This document shows positions 8,651 to 17,235 of a stretch of 64,000 bases of DNA, piece by piece. The notes beneath the pieces were generated by a model. That model ran no database searches, had not been told where the DNA came from, and saw only the letters and a list, made by a program, of their open reading frames with translations. The DNA comes from Galbibacter marinus. Lineage in GTDB: Bacteria > Bacteroidota > Bacteroidia > Flavobacteriales > Flavobacteriaceae. The position numbers were made by a program, and so were the translations under genes. The number at the start of each line of letters is the position of its first letter. The first letter of the stretch is position 1. The stretch is from contig NZ_AMSG01000018.1 of the NCBI RefSeq assembly GCF_000300875.1, positions 1 through 64,000 on the forward strand. The letters are read 5' to 3'.

Positions 8651-8695
8651 TATGACAAATATCATAAATTTTCCACACATCTTTGCTGAAATTTG
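8651..8695 (+). promoter_or_regulatory. Fnr-like operator and promoter of ccoI
   Basis: TATGACAAATATCATA (8651-8666) is an inverted repeat with core TGACAAATATCA, centred at 8658.5. The -7-like box GAAATTTG lies at 8688-8695. Centre to last G is 36.5 nt, which puts the palindrome near -41.5, the class II activator position. The same spacing is found at ccoS and hemN. Confidence 0.7.
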
Positions 8696-8715
8696 CACAT
8701 CTTTTAAGGGGAATT

Positions 8716-11085
8716 ATGGGTAAATCTTGTTTTCACTGTGGTATTGAGTTCGAGAATGAATCTTTTGTGGTTGACCAAAAGGATTTTTGTTGTATTGGAT
8801 GTAAAACGGTCTATGAAATCCTAAGTGAGCACGAGCTACATTCCTATTACGATATTGAAAAAAATCCAGGAATTTCTCCCTTGCAATTTGTTGGTAAATT
8901 TGATTATTTAGACAACAAAGACATTTCGGATCAGTTGTTGGAATTCGATGAAAATGGTATTCAGATCGTCAATTTATTTATCCCAAACATCCATTGTAGT
9001 TCATGTATATGGGTTTTAGAACAAGCCAATAAGCTCAACCTCCATATTAAAGATGCCCAGGTCACCTTTCCTAAGAAAACGGTTCGCTTGGTGTATAATT
9101 CCAGTTCACTATCCTTAAAAGAGCTCGTGGTACTATTAGCCTCAATTGGTTACCCCCCTAAAATTAATCTCGAAAACAAGAATACCGAAAAGCAAGTAAC
9201 CGATCGTAGTTTGCTCTATAAAATAGGAGTAGCTGGGTTTTCTTTCGGAAATGTCATGCTGCTTTCCTTCCCTGAATACTTTGAGGTAAGTGAGTTTTGG
9301 CTAGATCAATACAAACCTGTGTTTCGATGGCTTATGTTTGCCTTTTCTCTTCCTGTGGTATTTTATGCGGCATCGGATTATTTTATTTCAGCCTATAAAA
9401 GTTTAAAAAAGGGGATATTAAATATTGATCTCCCTATTGCTCTTGGTGTTTTTGTGTTGTTTACAAGAAGTACCTATGAAATTATTGCTCATACTGGTCA
9501 AGGTTTCTTTGACAGTTTAACAGGTTTGCTTTTCTTTTTGTTAGTGGGCAGGTATTTTCAGCAAAAAACGTATGCCTTTTTATCTTTCGAGCGTAGCTAT
9601 AAAAGTTATTTCCCCATTGGAGTCACGGTCATAAAAGATGGAATGGAAGAAAACATTCAGGTCAAAGATGTAAAAAAAGGAGATCGCATTCTCATTAGAA
9701 ATGAAGAGATAATTCCTGTGGATAGCATTCTTATGAAAGGCAATGCAGAGATTGATTACAGTTTTGTCACCGGTGAATCCAACCCCATTCACAAAGCCCT
9801 CGGTGATAAAATATATGCTGGCGGAAAACAAAAAGATCAGCCAATTGAAATCCAGGCAATACGAAGTGTTTCTCAAAGTTATCTCACCCAGCTTTGGAGT
9901 AAAGACTCCATGAAGAATCAGGAGAAATCTCAAGATTTTGCACTGACTAATAAAATCAGTAAGTATTTTACACTTGTGATCCTAATAGTGGCCTTCTCTA
10001 CTCTAGGCTTCTGGTTATGGTGGGACCCTGGATATGCTGCCTATGTCTTTTCTGCGGTTTTAATTATTGCTTGTCCCTGTGCCCTTGCCCTAGCTGAGCC
10101 TTTTACCCTTGGAAACCTTCTTCGTATTTACGGAAAGAGAGGATTTTATCTAAAAAATGGACAGGTTATAAATCGTATGGCAGAGATCAGCAGCATAATC
10201 TTTGATAAAACAGGAACCATAACGGCCAATGATCAAAGTAAAATCCATTATCACGGAATGGAACTCAATACTCATGAACAGGCGCTTTTAAAAAGTACCT
10301 TACGGGGATCAAATCACCCTTTGAGTAGGCAACTATACAATATGCTTCGATCTCAAAACATCCTTACCATGGATGATTTTAAGGAAACTGCAGGAAAGGG
10401 AATAGAGGCCACCTTTGAAAAGGACACCATAAAAGTTGGATCCGCCTCGTTTTTAAATCACAAAGCGGCCACCAAGGTAGAAAACACCAGTGTCCACATC
10501 AGCACTAACAACAACTACAAAGGAAAGTTTGTATTGCAAAACATGTATAGAGAGGGTGTATTTGAACTTTTCAAAAACCTGAGTAAACACTATGAAATAG
10601 CCATATTATCTGGAGATAATGCACAGGAGGAAGAGAATTTAACCAAGCGCTCTCCAAGTGGAACCAAAATGTTTTTCAATCAAAAGCCTGAAGATAAATA
10701 CAACTACATCAAAGACCATCAAAAAGAAGGTTCAAAAATGCTCATGATTGGCGATGGTTTAAATGATGCTGGCGCGCTCAAAGAAAGTCATGTCGGTATT
10801 GCAGTTTCTGAAAATGTGAATGTGTTTTCTCCTGCTTGTGATGCCATTTTAGATGCATCCAAACTCAAAGATCTCGACAAATACCTTCGTTTGAGCAAAA
10901 TGGGTGTGCATATTATTCACCTTAGCTTCGTGATTTCCTTTTTATATAATGTAATTGGATTATCCTTTGCAGTTACAGGAAATTTATCCCCTGTAGTTGC
11001 GGCAATTTTAATGCCTTTAAGTTCCATTAGTATTGTAGCATTTACCACCCTTAGCACCTATTATGTAAGCCGTAAGCTAACATGA
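8716..11085 (+). CDS. ccoI: Cu(+)-translocating P-type ATPase for cbb3 oxidase assembly (CcoI/FixI)
   Basis: About 789 residues. The order is: an N-terminal cysteine-rich metal-binding region (CFHCG, then CCIGC), a heavy-metal-associated domain with 'HCSSC', eight predicted membrane helices, TGES actuator loop 'VTGESNP', the metal motif CPC in 'ACPCALALAEP', phosphorylation motif 'DKTGT', 'SNHPLSRQL' and 'GDGLNDAGAL'. It belongs to the CopA2/FixI group, which moves copper outward for cytochrome oxidase assembly; this fits its place before ccoS and ccoNO. The start is ATG 8716 (MGKSCFHCG), because an earlier ATG at 8683 lies before the predicted transcript start. An Fnr-like operator precedes it. 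Confidence 0.95.
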   Translation: MGKSCFHCGIEFENESFVVDQKDFCCIGCKTVYEILSEHELHSYYDIEKNPGISPLQFVGKFDYLDNKDISDQLLEFDENGIQIVNLFIPNIHCSSCIWVLEQANKLNLHIKDAQVTFPKKTVRLVYNSSSLSLKELVVLLASIGYPPKINLENKNTEKQVTDRSLLYKIGVAGFSFGNVMLLSFPEYFEVSEFWLDQYKPVFRWLMFAFSLPVVFYAASDYFISAYKSLKKGILNIDLPIALGVFVLFTRSTYEIIAHTGQGFFDSLTGLLFFLLVGRYFQQKTYAFLSFERSYKSYFPIGVTVIKDGMEENIQVKDVKKGDRILIRNEEIIPVDSILMKGNAEIDYSFVTGESNPIHKALGDKIYAGGKQKDQPIEIQAIRSVSQSYLTQLWSKDSMKNQEKSQDFALTNKISKYFTLVILIVAFSTLGFWLWWDPGYAAYVFSAVLIIACPCALALAEPFTLGNLLRIYGKRGFYLKNGQVINRMAEISSIIFDKTGTITANDQSKIHYHGMELNTHEQALLKSTLRGSNHPLSRQLYNMLRSQNILTMDDFKETAGKGIEATFEKDTIKVGSASFLNHKAATKVENTSVHISTNNNYKGKFVLQNMYREGVFELFKNLSKHYEIAILSGDNAQEEENLTKRSPSGTKMFFNQKPEDKYNYIKDHQKEGSKMLMIGDGLNDAGALKESHVGIAVSENVNVFSPACDAILDASKLKDLDKYLRLSKMGVHIIHLSFVISFLYNVIGLSFAVTGNLSPVVAAILMPLSSISIVAFTTLSTYYVSRKLT

Positions 11086-11125
11086 CATTTATCATAATTT
11101 AAGTGCTTATGTCATCCTAATTTTG
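11082..11125 (+). promoter_or_regulatory. Fnr-like operator and promoter of ccoS-ccoNOQP
   Basis: ATGACATTTATCAT (11082-11095) overlaps the ccoI stop codon; its core TGACATTTATCA is centred at 11088.5. The -7 box TAATTTTG is at 11118-11125. Centre to last G is again 36.5 nt. This suggests a second, internal promoter driving the oxidase structural genes. Confidence 0.7.
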
Positions 11126-11147
11126 CAACGTAAAGAAAGCTATTGCT

Positions 11148-11333
11148 ATGAGTGTTATTTACATCCTAATATCCTTGAGTATCGTAATTGCGGTTGTCTT
11201 TTTCACTGCATTTATAATTGCGGTGAAAAATGGACAGTTTGACGATAGTCATACTCCTGCTATTCGAATTTTATTTGATAGCGAATCCAAGCAAAAGCAA
11301 ACAAATAAATACAATAAATCAAAGAATAAATAA
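11148..11333 (+). CDS. ccoS: cbb3-type cytochrome oxidase assembly protein CcoS
   Basis: 61 residues with one N-terminal membrane helix (about 4-26), followed by the family pattern 'AVKNGQFDD' and a polar tail. CcoS is needed for insertion of cofactors (haem and CuB) into the cbb3 oxidase. Its size and place between ccoI and ccoN are typical. Twelve bases separate it from the fused ccoNO gene. Confidence 0.92.
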   Translation: MSVIYILISLSIVIAVVFFTAFIIAVKNGQFDDSHTPAIRILFDSESKQKQTNKYNKSKNK

Positions 11334-11345
11334 CAGTGTTGAACT

Positions 11346-13556
11346 ATGGAAATAGAACAGTTTTACTATGACAATAAAATTGTCAAAAAATTCCTTTATG
11401 CGACCATGTTTTGGGGTCTTATTGGAATGGGTGTTGGGCTACTTCTGGCCTTTCTATTTATTTTCCCACAACTAACAGATGGTATTTCATGGCTGAGTTT
11501 TGGAAGGCTTCGTCCATTGCATACTAATGCAGTGGTTTTTGCTTTTGTTGGAAATGCCATTTTTGCCGGGGTTTATCATTCCTTACAGCGTTTATTAAAG
11601 GCTCGTATGGCTAGCGACTTTTTGAGTAACTTCAATTTCTGGGGTTGGCAACTCGTTATTCTAGCTGCTGCGATCACCTTACCACTTGGGTTTACTTCTT
11701 CCAAAGAGTACGCCGAGTTGGAATGGCCAATTGACATTCTTCTAGCCTTGGTTTGGCTTGCTTTTGGAGCTAATATGATCGCCACGATCTTAAAGAGAAG
11801 AACGCGTCACCTCTATGTAGCGATTTGGTTTTACTTGGGAACATTTGTAACCGTTACCGTACTACACATCTTTAACAACATAGAACTTCCTGTAAGTTTT
11901 ATGAAGAGCTATTCAGTATATGCTGGGGTTCAAGATGCACTGGTTCAATGGTGGTATGGGCATAATGCTGTGGCCTTCTTTTTAACCACACCCTTCTTAG
12001 GTCTGATGTATTATTATGTTCCTAAGGCGGCTAATAGACCTGTGTACTCCTATCGTTTATCCATTGTTCACTTCTGGTCACTTATATTTATTTATATCTG
12101 GGCTGGTCCTCACCACTTACTATATACCGCTTTACCCGAATGGGCCCAAAACCTTGGGGTGGCGTTTTCAGTGATGCTTCTTGCACCATCATGGGGAGGA
12201 ATGATCAACGGATTATTAACCCTTAGAGGTGCTTGGGATAAGGTAAGGGTTGACCCTGTTCTAAAATTCTTTGTAGTTGCAATTACAGGTTACGGAATGG
12301 CGACTTTTGAAGGTCCACTCTTATCGTTAAAAACTGTAAACGCTATTGGGCACTACACCGATTGGATTATCGCACACGTTCACGTTGGAGCCTTGGCTTG
12401 GAACGGGTTTTTAACCTTTGGTATGATTTATTACCTAGTTCCTAGATTATTTAAAACTAAACTGTATTCTACAAAGCTAGCTAATACACATTTCTGGTTA
12501 GGAACCCTTGGTATTATCCTATATGCGATCCCGCTTTATGTGGCTGGTTTTACCCAGGCTTCTATGTGGAATCAATTCAATCCTGACGGAACGCTGGTTT
12601 ACGGAAACTTCCTAGAGACAGTTACACAGATCATCCCTATGTATGCCATGAGAGCAGCTGGAGGATCTCTTTATCTTCTTGGAGCGATTATCGGAATCTA
12701 CAACGCTATTATCACCATCCGTAAGGGTGTAAAATTAGAAGACGAATTAGCCACGGCTCCACCACTGGTTCGTGTTTCGAAAAGAAAACTCTCTGGAGAG
12801 ACTTTCCACGGTTGGTTAGAGAGAAAACCTGTTCAGTTAACCATTTTAGCTACTATTGCAATTTTAATTGGTGGAATTGTTCAAATTGTGCCTACCCTTA
12901 TGGTAAAATCAAACATTCCTACCATTGCAAGTGTAAACCCATACACGCCGCTTGAACTTGAAGGACGAGATATTTACATCCGGGAAGGTTGTGTTTCTTG
13001 TCACTCTCAAATGATCCGCCCTTTTAGAAGTGAAGTGGAGCGTTATGGAGAGTACTCTAAAGCTGGAGAATATGTCTATGATCACCCATTTTTGTGGGGA
13101 AGTAAGAGAACTGGACCTGATTTACATCGTATCGGCGGGAAGTACAGTGACTCATGGCATTTCAACCATATGTACGACCCACAAAGCACCTCACCTGGAA
13201 GTATCATGCCAGCATACCAATGGTTAATTACCGATGAGCTCGATCGCTCCCATACAGAGACCAAAATGAAAGTCATGGTAAAACTTGGGGTGCCTTACTC
13301 CGAGCAAGAGATCGCCAATGCTTTTGAGCATATGGATGCTCAGGCTTCGAAAATAGAAGAGAATTTATATCAAGATCCTAGTTTTAAAGAATCCTATGAG
13401 GCAGATAAAAGAGCTGCCGCAGTTAAAGGGGAGGATTTTGTTGAAATGAAAAACCGTGAAATCGTCGCTCTTATTGCCTATCTACAGCGTTTGGGAACAG
13501 ATATAAGCATCGATTTTGATCAAGATAATCAACAGTCTAAAAACGAAACATTATGA
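11346..13556 (+). CDS. ccoNO: Fused cbb3 cytochrome c oxidase subunits I and II (CcoN-CcoO)
   Basis: 736 residues that join two subunits. Residues 1 to about 480 are CcoN, the haem-copper catalytic subunit with about twelve membrane helices and conserved His in 'HTNAVVFAF', 'WWYGHNAVAFF' and 'HVHVGALAWNGF'. From about 495 there is a further helix and CcoO, a membrane-anchored cytochrome c with one haem site, Cys549-Cys552-His553 (CVSCH), and 'QMIRPFRSE' after it. The enzyme reduces O2 to water with high affinity and pumps protons. The N-O fusion is known in Bacteroidota. The stop overlaps the ccoQ start (ATGA). Confidence 0.96.
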   Translation: MEIEQFYYDNKIVKKFLYATMFWGLIGMGVGLLLAFLFIFPQLTDGISWLSFGRLRPLHTNAVVFAFVGNAIFAGVYHSLQRLLKARMASDFLSNFNFWGWQLVILAAAITLPLGFTSSKEYAELEWPIDILLALVWLAFGANMIATILKRRTRHLYVAIWFYLGTFVTVTVLHIFNNIELPVSFMKSYSVYAGVQDALVQWWYGHNAVAFFLTTPFLGLMYYYVPKAANRPVYSYRLSIVHFWSLIFIYIWAGPHHLLYTALPEWAQNLGVAFSVMLLAPSWGGMINGLLTLRGAWDKVRVDPVLKFFVVAITGYGMATFEGPLLSLKTVNAIGHYTDWIIAHVHVGALAWNGFLTFGMIYYLVPRLFKTKLYSTKLANTHFWLGTLGIILYAIPLYVAGFTQASMWNQFNPDGTLVYGNFLETVTQIIPMYAMRAAGGSLYLLGAIIGIYNAIITIRKGVKLEDELATAPPLVRVSKRKLSGETFHGWLERKPVQLTILATIAILIGGIVQIVPTLMVKSNIPTIASVNPYTPLELEGRDIYIREGCVSCHSQMIRPFRSEVERYGEYSKAGEYVYDHPFLWGSKRTGPDLHRIGGKYSDSWHFNHMYDPQSTSPGSIMPAYQWLITDELDRSHTETKMKVMVKLGVPYSEQEIANAFEHMDAQASKIEENLYQDPSFKESYEADKRAAAVKGEDFVEMKNREIVALIAYLQRLGTDISIDFDQDNQQSKNETL

Positions 13557-13741
13557 TGAAGTTTGTCAAGAATTATATGGAATCCATTGATGGAGTTGCC
13601 ATATATCCGATCATCTCACTGCTTATTTTCTTTATATTCTTTGTCCTTCTTTTTTGGTGGGTAGCCACGGCTAAAAAAGATTATTTACAAAAAATGAGCC
13701 ATTTACCCTTGGATATAAACGATAAAACCGACGCAAAATGA
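13553..13741 (+). CDS. ccoQ: cbb3-type oxidase subunit CcoQ-like
   Basis: 62 residues with one membrane helix (about 18-38: 'YPIISLLIFFIFFVLLFWW') and a short charged tail. Size, helix and place between ccoNO and ccoP identify it as the CcoQ/FixQ subunit, which stabilises the oxidase complex. It overlaps the genes on both sides by four bases, so translation is probably coupled. ATG 13556 is an equally possible start. The sequence itself is too short and simple for more than position-supported naming. Confidence 0.8.
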   Translation: MMKFVKNYMESIDGVAIYPIISLLIFFIFFVLLFWWVATAKKDYLQKMSHLPLDINDKTDAK

Positions 13742-14610
13742 GAACATTCACATCCTATCTTAGAGTACTCTTTATTCTAACGATTGTTTTTATACTGGCA
13801 GAATACTTTATTGATTCTGGAGATATTCCAGCGTTTATAAAATATCCGCAAGTCTCCCTATTCTTAGGTCTATTTGCAGTGTTACTTATAGGCTTGGAGG
13901 TTATGATAGCTGCGATGAATTCAGTCACCAGAGCTATTTCTCCCCAAGTGGATTTAGAACATCAGAAGGAGAATGAATTTACTTGGTTTAAAAAGATAGT
14001 GGACAAACTCATGGATTCAGCTCCACTAGAAAAGGAGGCTGAAATCATTATGGACCACAATTACGATGGGATACAGGAGTTAGATAACACCTTACCTCCG
14101 TGGTGGAAATACGGCTTTTATGCCACCATAGTATTTGCGATCATTTACATGGTTCGCTTTGAAATATTAGGAGCGGATAATCAATACGTAGAACTCGAAA
14201 AAGAAGTTGCGGCGGCTACTATAGCTATTGAACAGTATAGGAAAACCGCTAAAGATCTTATCGATGCTGAGAATGTGGTTTTATTAACAGAGGCATCCGA
14301 TTTAAAAGCTGGAGAAGGTATTTATAACACTCTTTGTGTTGCTTGCCACCGAATGGATGGTGGAGGTGGTATAGGCCCTAACCTAACCGATGAGTATTGG
14401 ATTCTCGGAGGTGGTATTAAAAACATCTTTAATACTATCTCTGAAGGCGGCCGAAGTGGAAAAGGAATGGTCTCTTGGAAGCAATCCTTAAAGCCCTCAG
14501 AAATTCAACAAGTAGCAAGTTATGTAATGAGTCTTTCAGCTAACAATCCTGCGGATGGTAAAGCACCAGAAGGAGATATTTGGAATAATGATAGTGCAGC
14601 ATTAGAATAA
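13738..14610 (+). CDS. ccoP: cbb3-type oxidase subunit III, mono-haem form (CcoP)
   Basis: 290 residues. Two N-terminal membrane helices (about 8-22 and 38-62) precede the usual CcoP entry: 'LDNTLPPWWKYGFY' and a third helix (about 125-143). One cytochrome c domain follows, with CVACH at residues 200-204 and a late Met ligand candidate in 'GKGMVSWK'. Proteobacterial CcoP carries two haems c, whereas this one has a single CxxCH. The extra N-terminal helices are also unlike the classical subunit. It passes electrons to CcoNO. Confidence 0.93.
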   Translation: MRTFTSYLRVLFILTIVFILAEYFIDSGDIPAFIKYPQVSLFLGLFAVLLIGLEVMIAAMNSVTRAISPQVDLEHQKENEFTWFKKIVDKLMDSAPLEKEAEIIMDHNYDGIQELDNTLPPWWKYGFYATIVFAIIYMVRFEILGADNQYVELEKEVAAATIAIEQYRKTAKDLIDAENVVLLTEASDLKAGEGIYNTLCVACHRMDGGGGIGPNLTDEYWILGGGIKNIFNTISEGGRSGKGMVSWKQSLKPSEIQQVASYVMSLSANNPADGKAPEGDIWNNDSAALE

Positions 14611-14619
14611 TTCAATAAA

Positions 14620-16044
14620 ATGATGAGTACAGAAAAAGAAAGTTTTAGGGACACCATCGGAACCATCAATGAAGAAGGGAAAAGAGCATGGGTATTTCCC
14701 AAAAAACCTTCAGGAAAATTCTATACCTACCGAAAATATGTAAGTTACGTACTGTTACTTTTCTTAATCAGCGCTCCTTTTGTAAAGATCAACGGGAATC
14801 AGTTTTTGCTTTTTAATATCGTGGAGCGACGATTTAATATTTTTGGCTTTCCATTTTGGCCTCAAGACTTTTATCTATTTGTATTATCTATGGTTATTGG
14901 GGTGGTGTTCATCGGGTTTTTCACTGCCGCATTTGGAAGGATTTTTTGTGGGTGGATTTGTCCACAAACCATCTTTATGGAAATGGTCTTTAGGAGAATT
15001 GAGTATTGGATTGAAGGGGACCGAGGGGCACAAATAAGGCTAAATAAACAAAAATGGGACGCAGAAAAGATTCGTAAAAGAGTCCTTAAATGGATCGTGT
15101 TCTTTATAATATCCTTTCTGATTGCCAATGTGTTTTTGGCTTATTTAATTTCAAGTGACAAACTCTTAGCTTATATACAGAGTAATCCTTTAGATCAATT
15201 ATCCACCTTTATTTCTCTTCTGATTTTCACAGCGGTGTTCTATTTTATTTTCGCCTGGTTTCGTGAACAGGTATGTATCATTGCGTGTCCTTATGGACGA
15301 TTACAGGGAGTTTTACTCGATACCAAATCAATAGTTGTGGCCTATGACCACAAGAGAGGTGAGAGTGAAAAAGGACGAAAAAAATTCAAAAAAAATGAGG
15401 ATCGCAGTGCTTTAGGATATGGGGACTGTATTGATTGTATGCAATGCGTGAATGTATGCCCTACAGGAATTGATATTCGTAACGGAACACAGTTGGAATG
15501 TGTGAACTGTACTGCTTGTATTGACGCCTGCGATGATATTATGGATAAGGTAAATTATCCCAGGGGTCTGATTCGATATGCTAGTGAAGAAAACATTGAG
15601 AAAAAATTGCCTTTTAAATTCACACCAAGACTTAAAGGGTACTCAGCTGTTCTGGTCATTCTAACTGGTTTATTAATCGGCATGTTATTCTTAAGAAATG
15701 ATGTGGAAGCTTCTGTTTTAAGACTTCCAGGTCAGTTGTACCAAGAAAAAGGAGCGTTTACTATCAGTAATGTGTATACCTATAAGGTGATCAACAAAAC
15801 CGTTAACGCTATTGACAGTGTTCGCTTTGAGCTACTAGAGCCAAAAGGAAAGATATCCACTGTTGGAAATAACAGCTTTAAAATTGATAAAGAAGGACTT
15901 GCTGAAGGCACCCTCTTTATTGAAATTGATAAGGCATTGTTGGACAATGATAAGAATAAGGTAAAAATAGGAGTCTATAGTGGTGATGGTTTAATTGAAA
16001 CAACCACGACCACATTTTTAGGTCCTAGAAGTTTTAGTAATTAA
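14620..16044 (+). CDS. ccoG: cbb3 oxidase accessory ferredoxin protein (CcoG/FixG/RdxA)
   Basis: 474 residues (start ATG 14620 or 14623). Membrane helices lie at about 42-60, 85-110, 160-180 and 195-215, with the motif 'CGWICPQTIF' after the second and 'CIIACPYGRLQ' after the fourth. Two [4Fe-4S] ferredoxin motifs follow (CIDCMQCVNVCP, CVNCTACIDAC), then another helix and a C-terminal Ig-like FixG domain. CcoG is a cupric reductase that supplies Cu(I) for cbb3 assembly, as shown in Rhodobacter; this agrees with the copper ATPase upstream. It starts nine bases after ccoP. Confidence 0.94.
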   Translation: MMSTEKESFRDTIGTINEEGKRAWVFPKKPSGKFYTYRKYVSYVLLLFLISAPFVKINGNQFLLFNIVERRFNIFGFPFWPQDFYLFVLSMVIGVVFIGFFTAAFGRIFCGWICPQTIFMEMVFRRIEYWIEGDRGAQIRLNKQKWDAEKIRKRVLKWIVFFIISFLIANVFLAYLISSDKLLAYIQSNPLDQLSTFISLLIFTAVFYFIFAWFREQVCIIACPYGRLQGVLLDTKSIVVAYDHKRGESEKGRKKFKKNEDRSALGYGDCIDCMQCVNVCPTGIDIRNGTQLECVNCTACIDACDDIMDKVNYPRGLIRYASEENIEKKLPFKFTPRLKGYSAVLVILTGLLIGMLFLRNDVEASVLRLPGQLYQEKGAFTISNVYTYKVINKTVNAIDSVRFELLEPKGKISTVGNNSFKIDKEGLAEGTLFIEIDKALLDNDKNKVKIGVYSGDGLIETTTTTFLGPRSFSN

Positions 16045-16056
16045 AAAAATAACAAT

Positions 16057-16506
16057 ATGAAATTCAACTGGGGGACAGGAATCGTTATGGCCTTTGCTAT
16101 GTTTATAAGCTTTATAGGGTACTTGGTTATTAAAATGAATACCAATGAAATTTACCAACATGATTTGGTGACAGAAGATTATTATAAAAAGGAATTGGAT
16201 TTGCAGCAGAAAATCGACAATGCAGCTGCAGCGGCTACTATGGATTATAGCATTAAGGTCAAACAACGAGTAGAAGGCTTATTGATTGGGTTTCCAGAAA
16301 ATTTACGAGATGATCAAATCAAAGGTTCTGTTTACATGTACAATCCTTCTAATAAAAAACTGGATTTTACAACAGCAATAAAACTTGAAGGATCAAAAAT
16401 GCTTATACCCTCAAAGCACCTTTTAGAAGGACGTTGGGATATAGAGATTAACTGGGAGGTGAACCAGATACCGTATTATTTCAAAACTAAATTAATGTTA
16501 CAGTGA
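16057..16506 (+). CDS. ccoH: FixH/CcoH family protein
   Basis: 149 residues with one N-terminal membrane helix (about 4-24) and the family pattern 'YYKKELDLQQKID' soon after it, followed by a periplasmic beta domain. CcoH stays with the assembled cbb3 oxidase and aids its assembly. It lies 12 bases after ccoG, and its stop overlaps the GTG start of the next gene (GTGA), so the genes are one operon. Confidence 0.9.
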   Translation: MKFNWGTGIVMAFAMFISFIGYLVIKMNTNEIYQHDLVTEDYYKKELDLQQKIDNAAAAATMDYSIKVKQRVEGLLIGFPENLRDDQIKGSVYMYNPSNKKLDFTTAIKLEGSKMLIPSKHLLEGRWDIEINWEVNQIPYYFKTKLMLQ

Positions 16507-17210
16507 TTTTTTCAGGTTTCATATTGGGATTATTAGGAAGTCTGCACTGCGTAGGTATGTGTGGACCAATTGCATTTTTACTTCCATTGGATCATAAAAA
16601 TCCAGCTAAAAAATTAGGGCAGATTTTCCTATATCACTTTGGGCGCCTATTAACCTATGGGTCGCTCGGGGTATTATTTGGATGGTTGGGAAAAGGATTG
16701 TTTGTAGCTGATATGCAGCAGCGTTTATCTATTGTAATTGGTCTAATAATGATACTAGCGGCCCTTATTCCAATGAGGTTTCTTCGAGCAAGCAAAATAT
16801 CCCAATGGAGTTTTTCTTGGATGTCTAAAGCTAAAACAGCCCTTGGAAAACAGCTAAAGAAAAATAGAACCTCAGCCCTATTTTCCATTGGTATTTTAAA
16901 TGGGCTTCTACCCTGTGGTATGGTATATATGGGACTCTTTGGAGCTTTAGCTTTTGCTAGTCCTATTCAAAGTGGCCTGTATATGATTTTTTTTGGATTG
17001 GGTACATTGCCTCTTATGACTACCGCTGTTTATTTGGGAAATTTCTTATCGGTTTCCATGCGACAAAAAATAAGTAAAGCCATTCCGGTGGCCGTTGTGG
17101 TCATCGGGCTAATGTTTATTCTACGAGGCATGGGACTTGGAATACCCTATTTATCACCCTCGAATCTACAGCTTTTTATCAAAGCAGATCCAAGTTGTAT
17201 TGTACCTTAA
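16503..17210 (+). CDS. Sulfite exporter TauE/SafE-like membrane protein
   Basis: 235 residues, start GTG 16503 (four-base overlap with ccoH). Six predicted helices. The first two are preceded by 'GSLHCVGMCGPIAF', the metal-binding-like CxxxC motif of this DsbD/UreH-like family, and the repeat is seen as 'GLLPCGMVYMGLF'. Members at the end of cco operons are thought to help copper or redox supply for the oxidase, but this is context-based. The gene closes the operon and is convergent with hemN. Confidence 0.85.
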   Translation: MIFSGFILGLLGSLHCVGMCGPIAFLLPLDHKNPAKKLGQIFLYHFGRLLTYGSLGVLFGWLGKGLFVADMQQRLSIVIGLIMILAALIPMRFLRASKISQWSFSWMSKAKTALGKQLKKNRTSALFSIGILNGLLPCGMVYMGLFGALAFASPIQSGLYMIFFGLGTLPLMTTAVYLGNFLSVSMRQKISKAIPVAVVVIGLMFILRGMGLGIPYLSPSNLQLFIKADPSCIVP

Positions 17211-17235
17211 TTAAAAACATTCTTTAGCACCCCAA

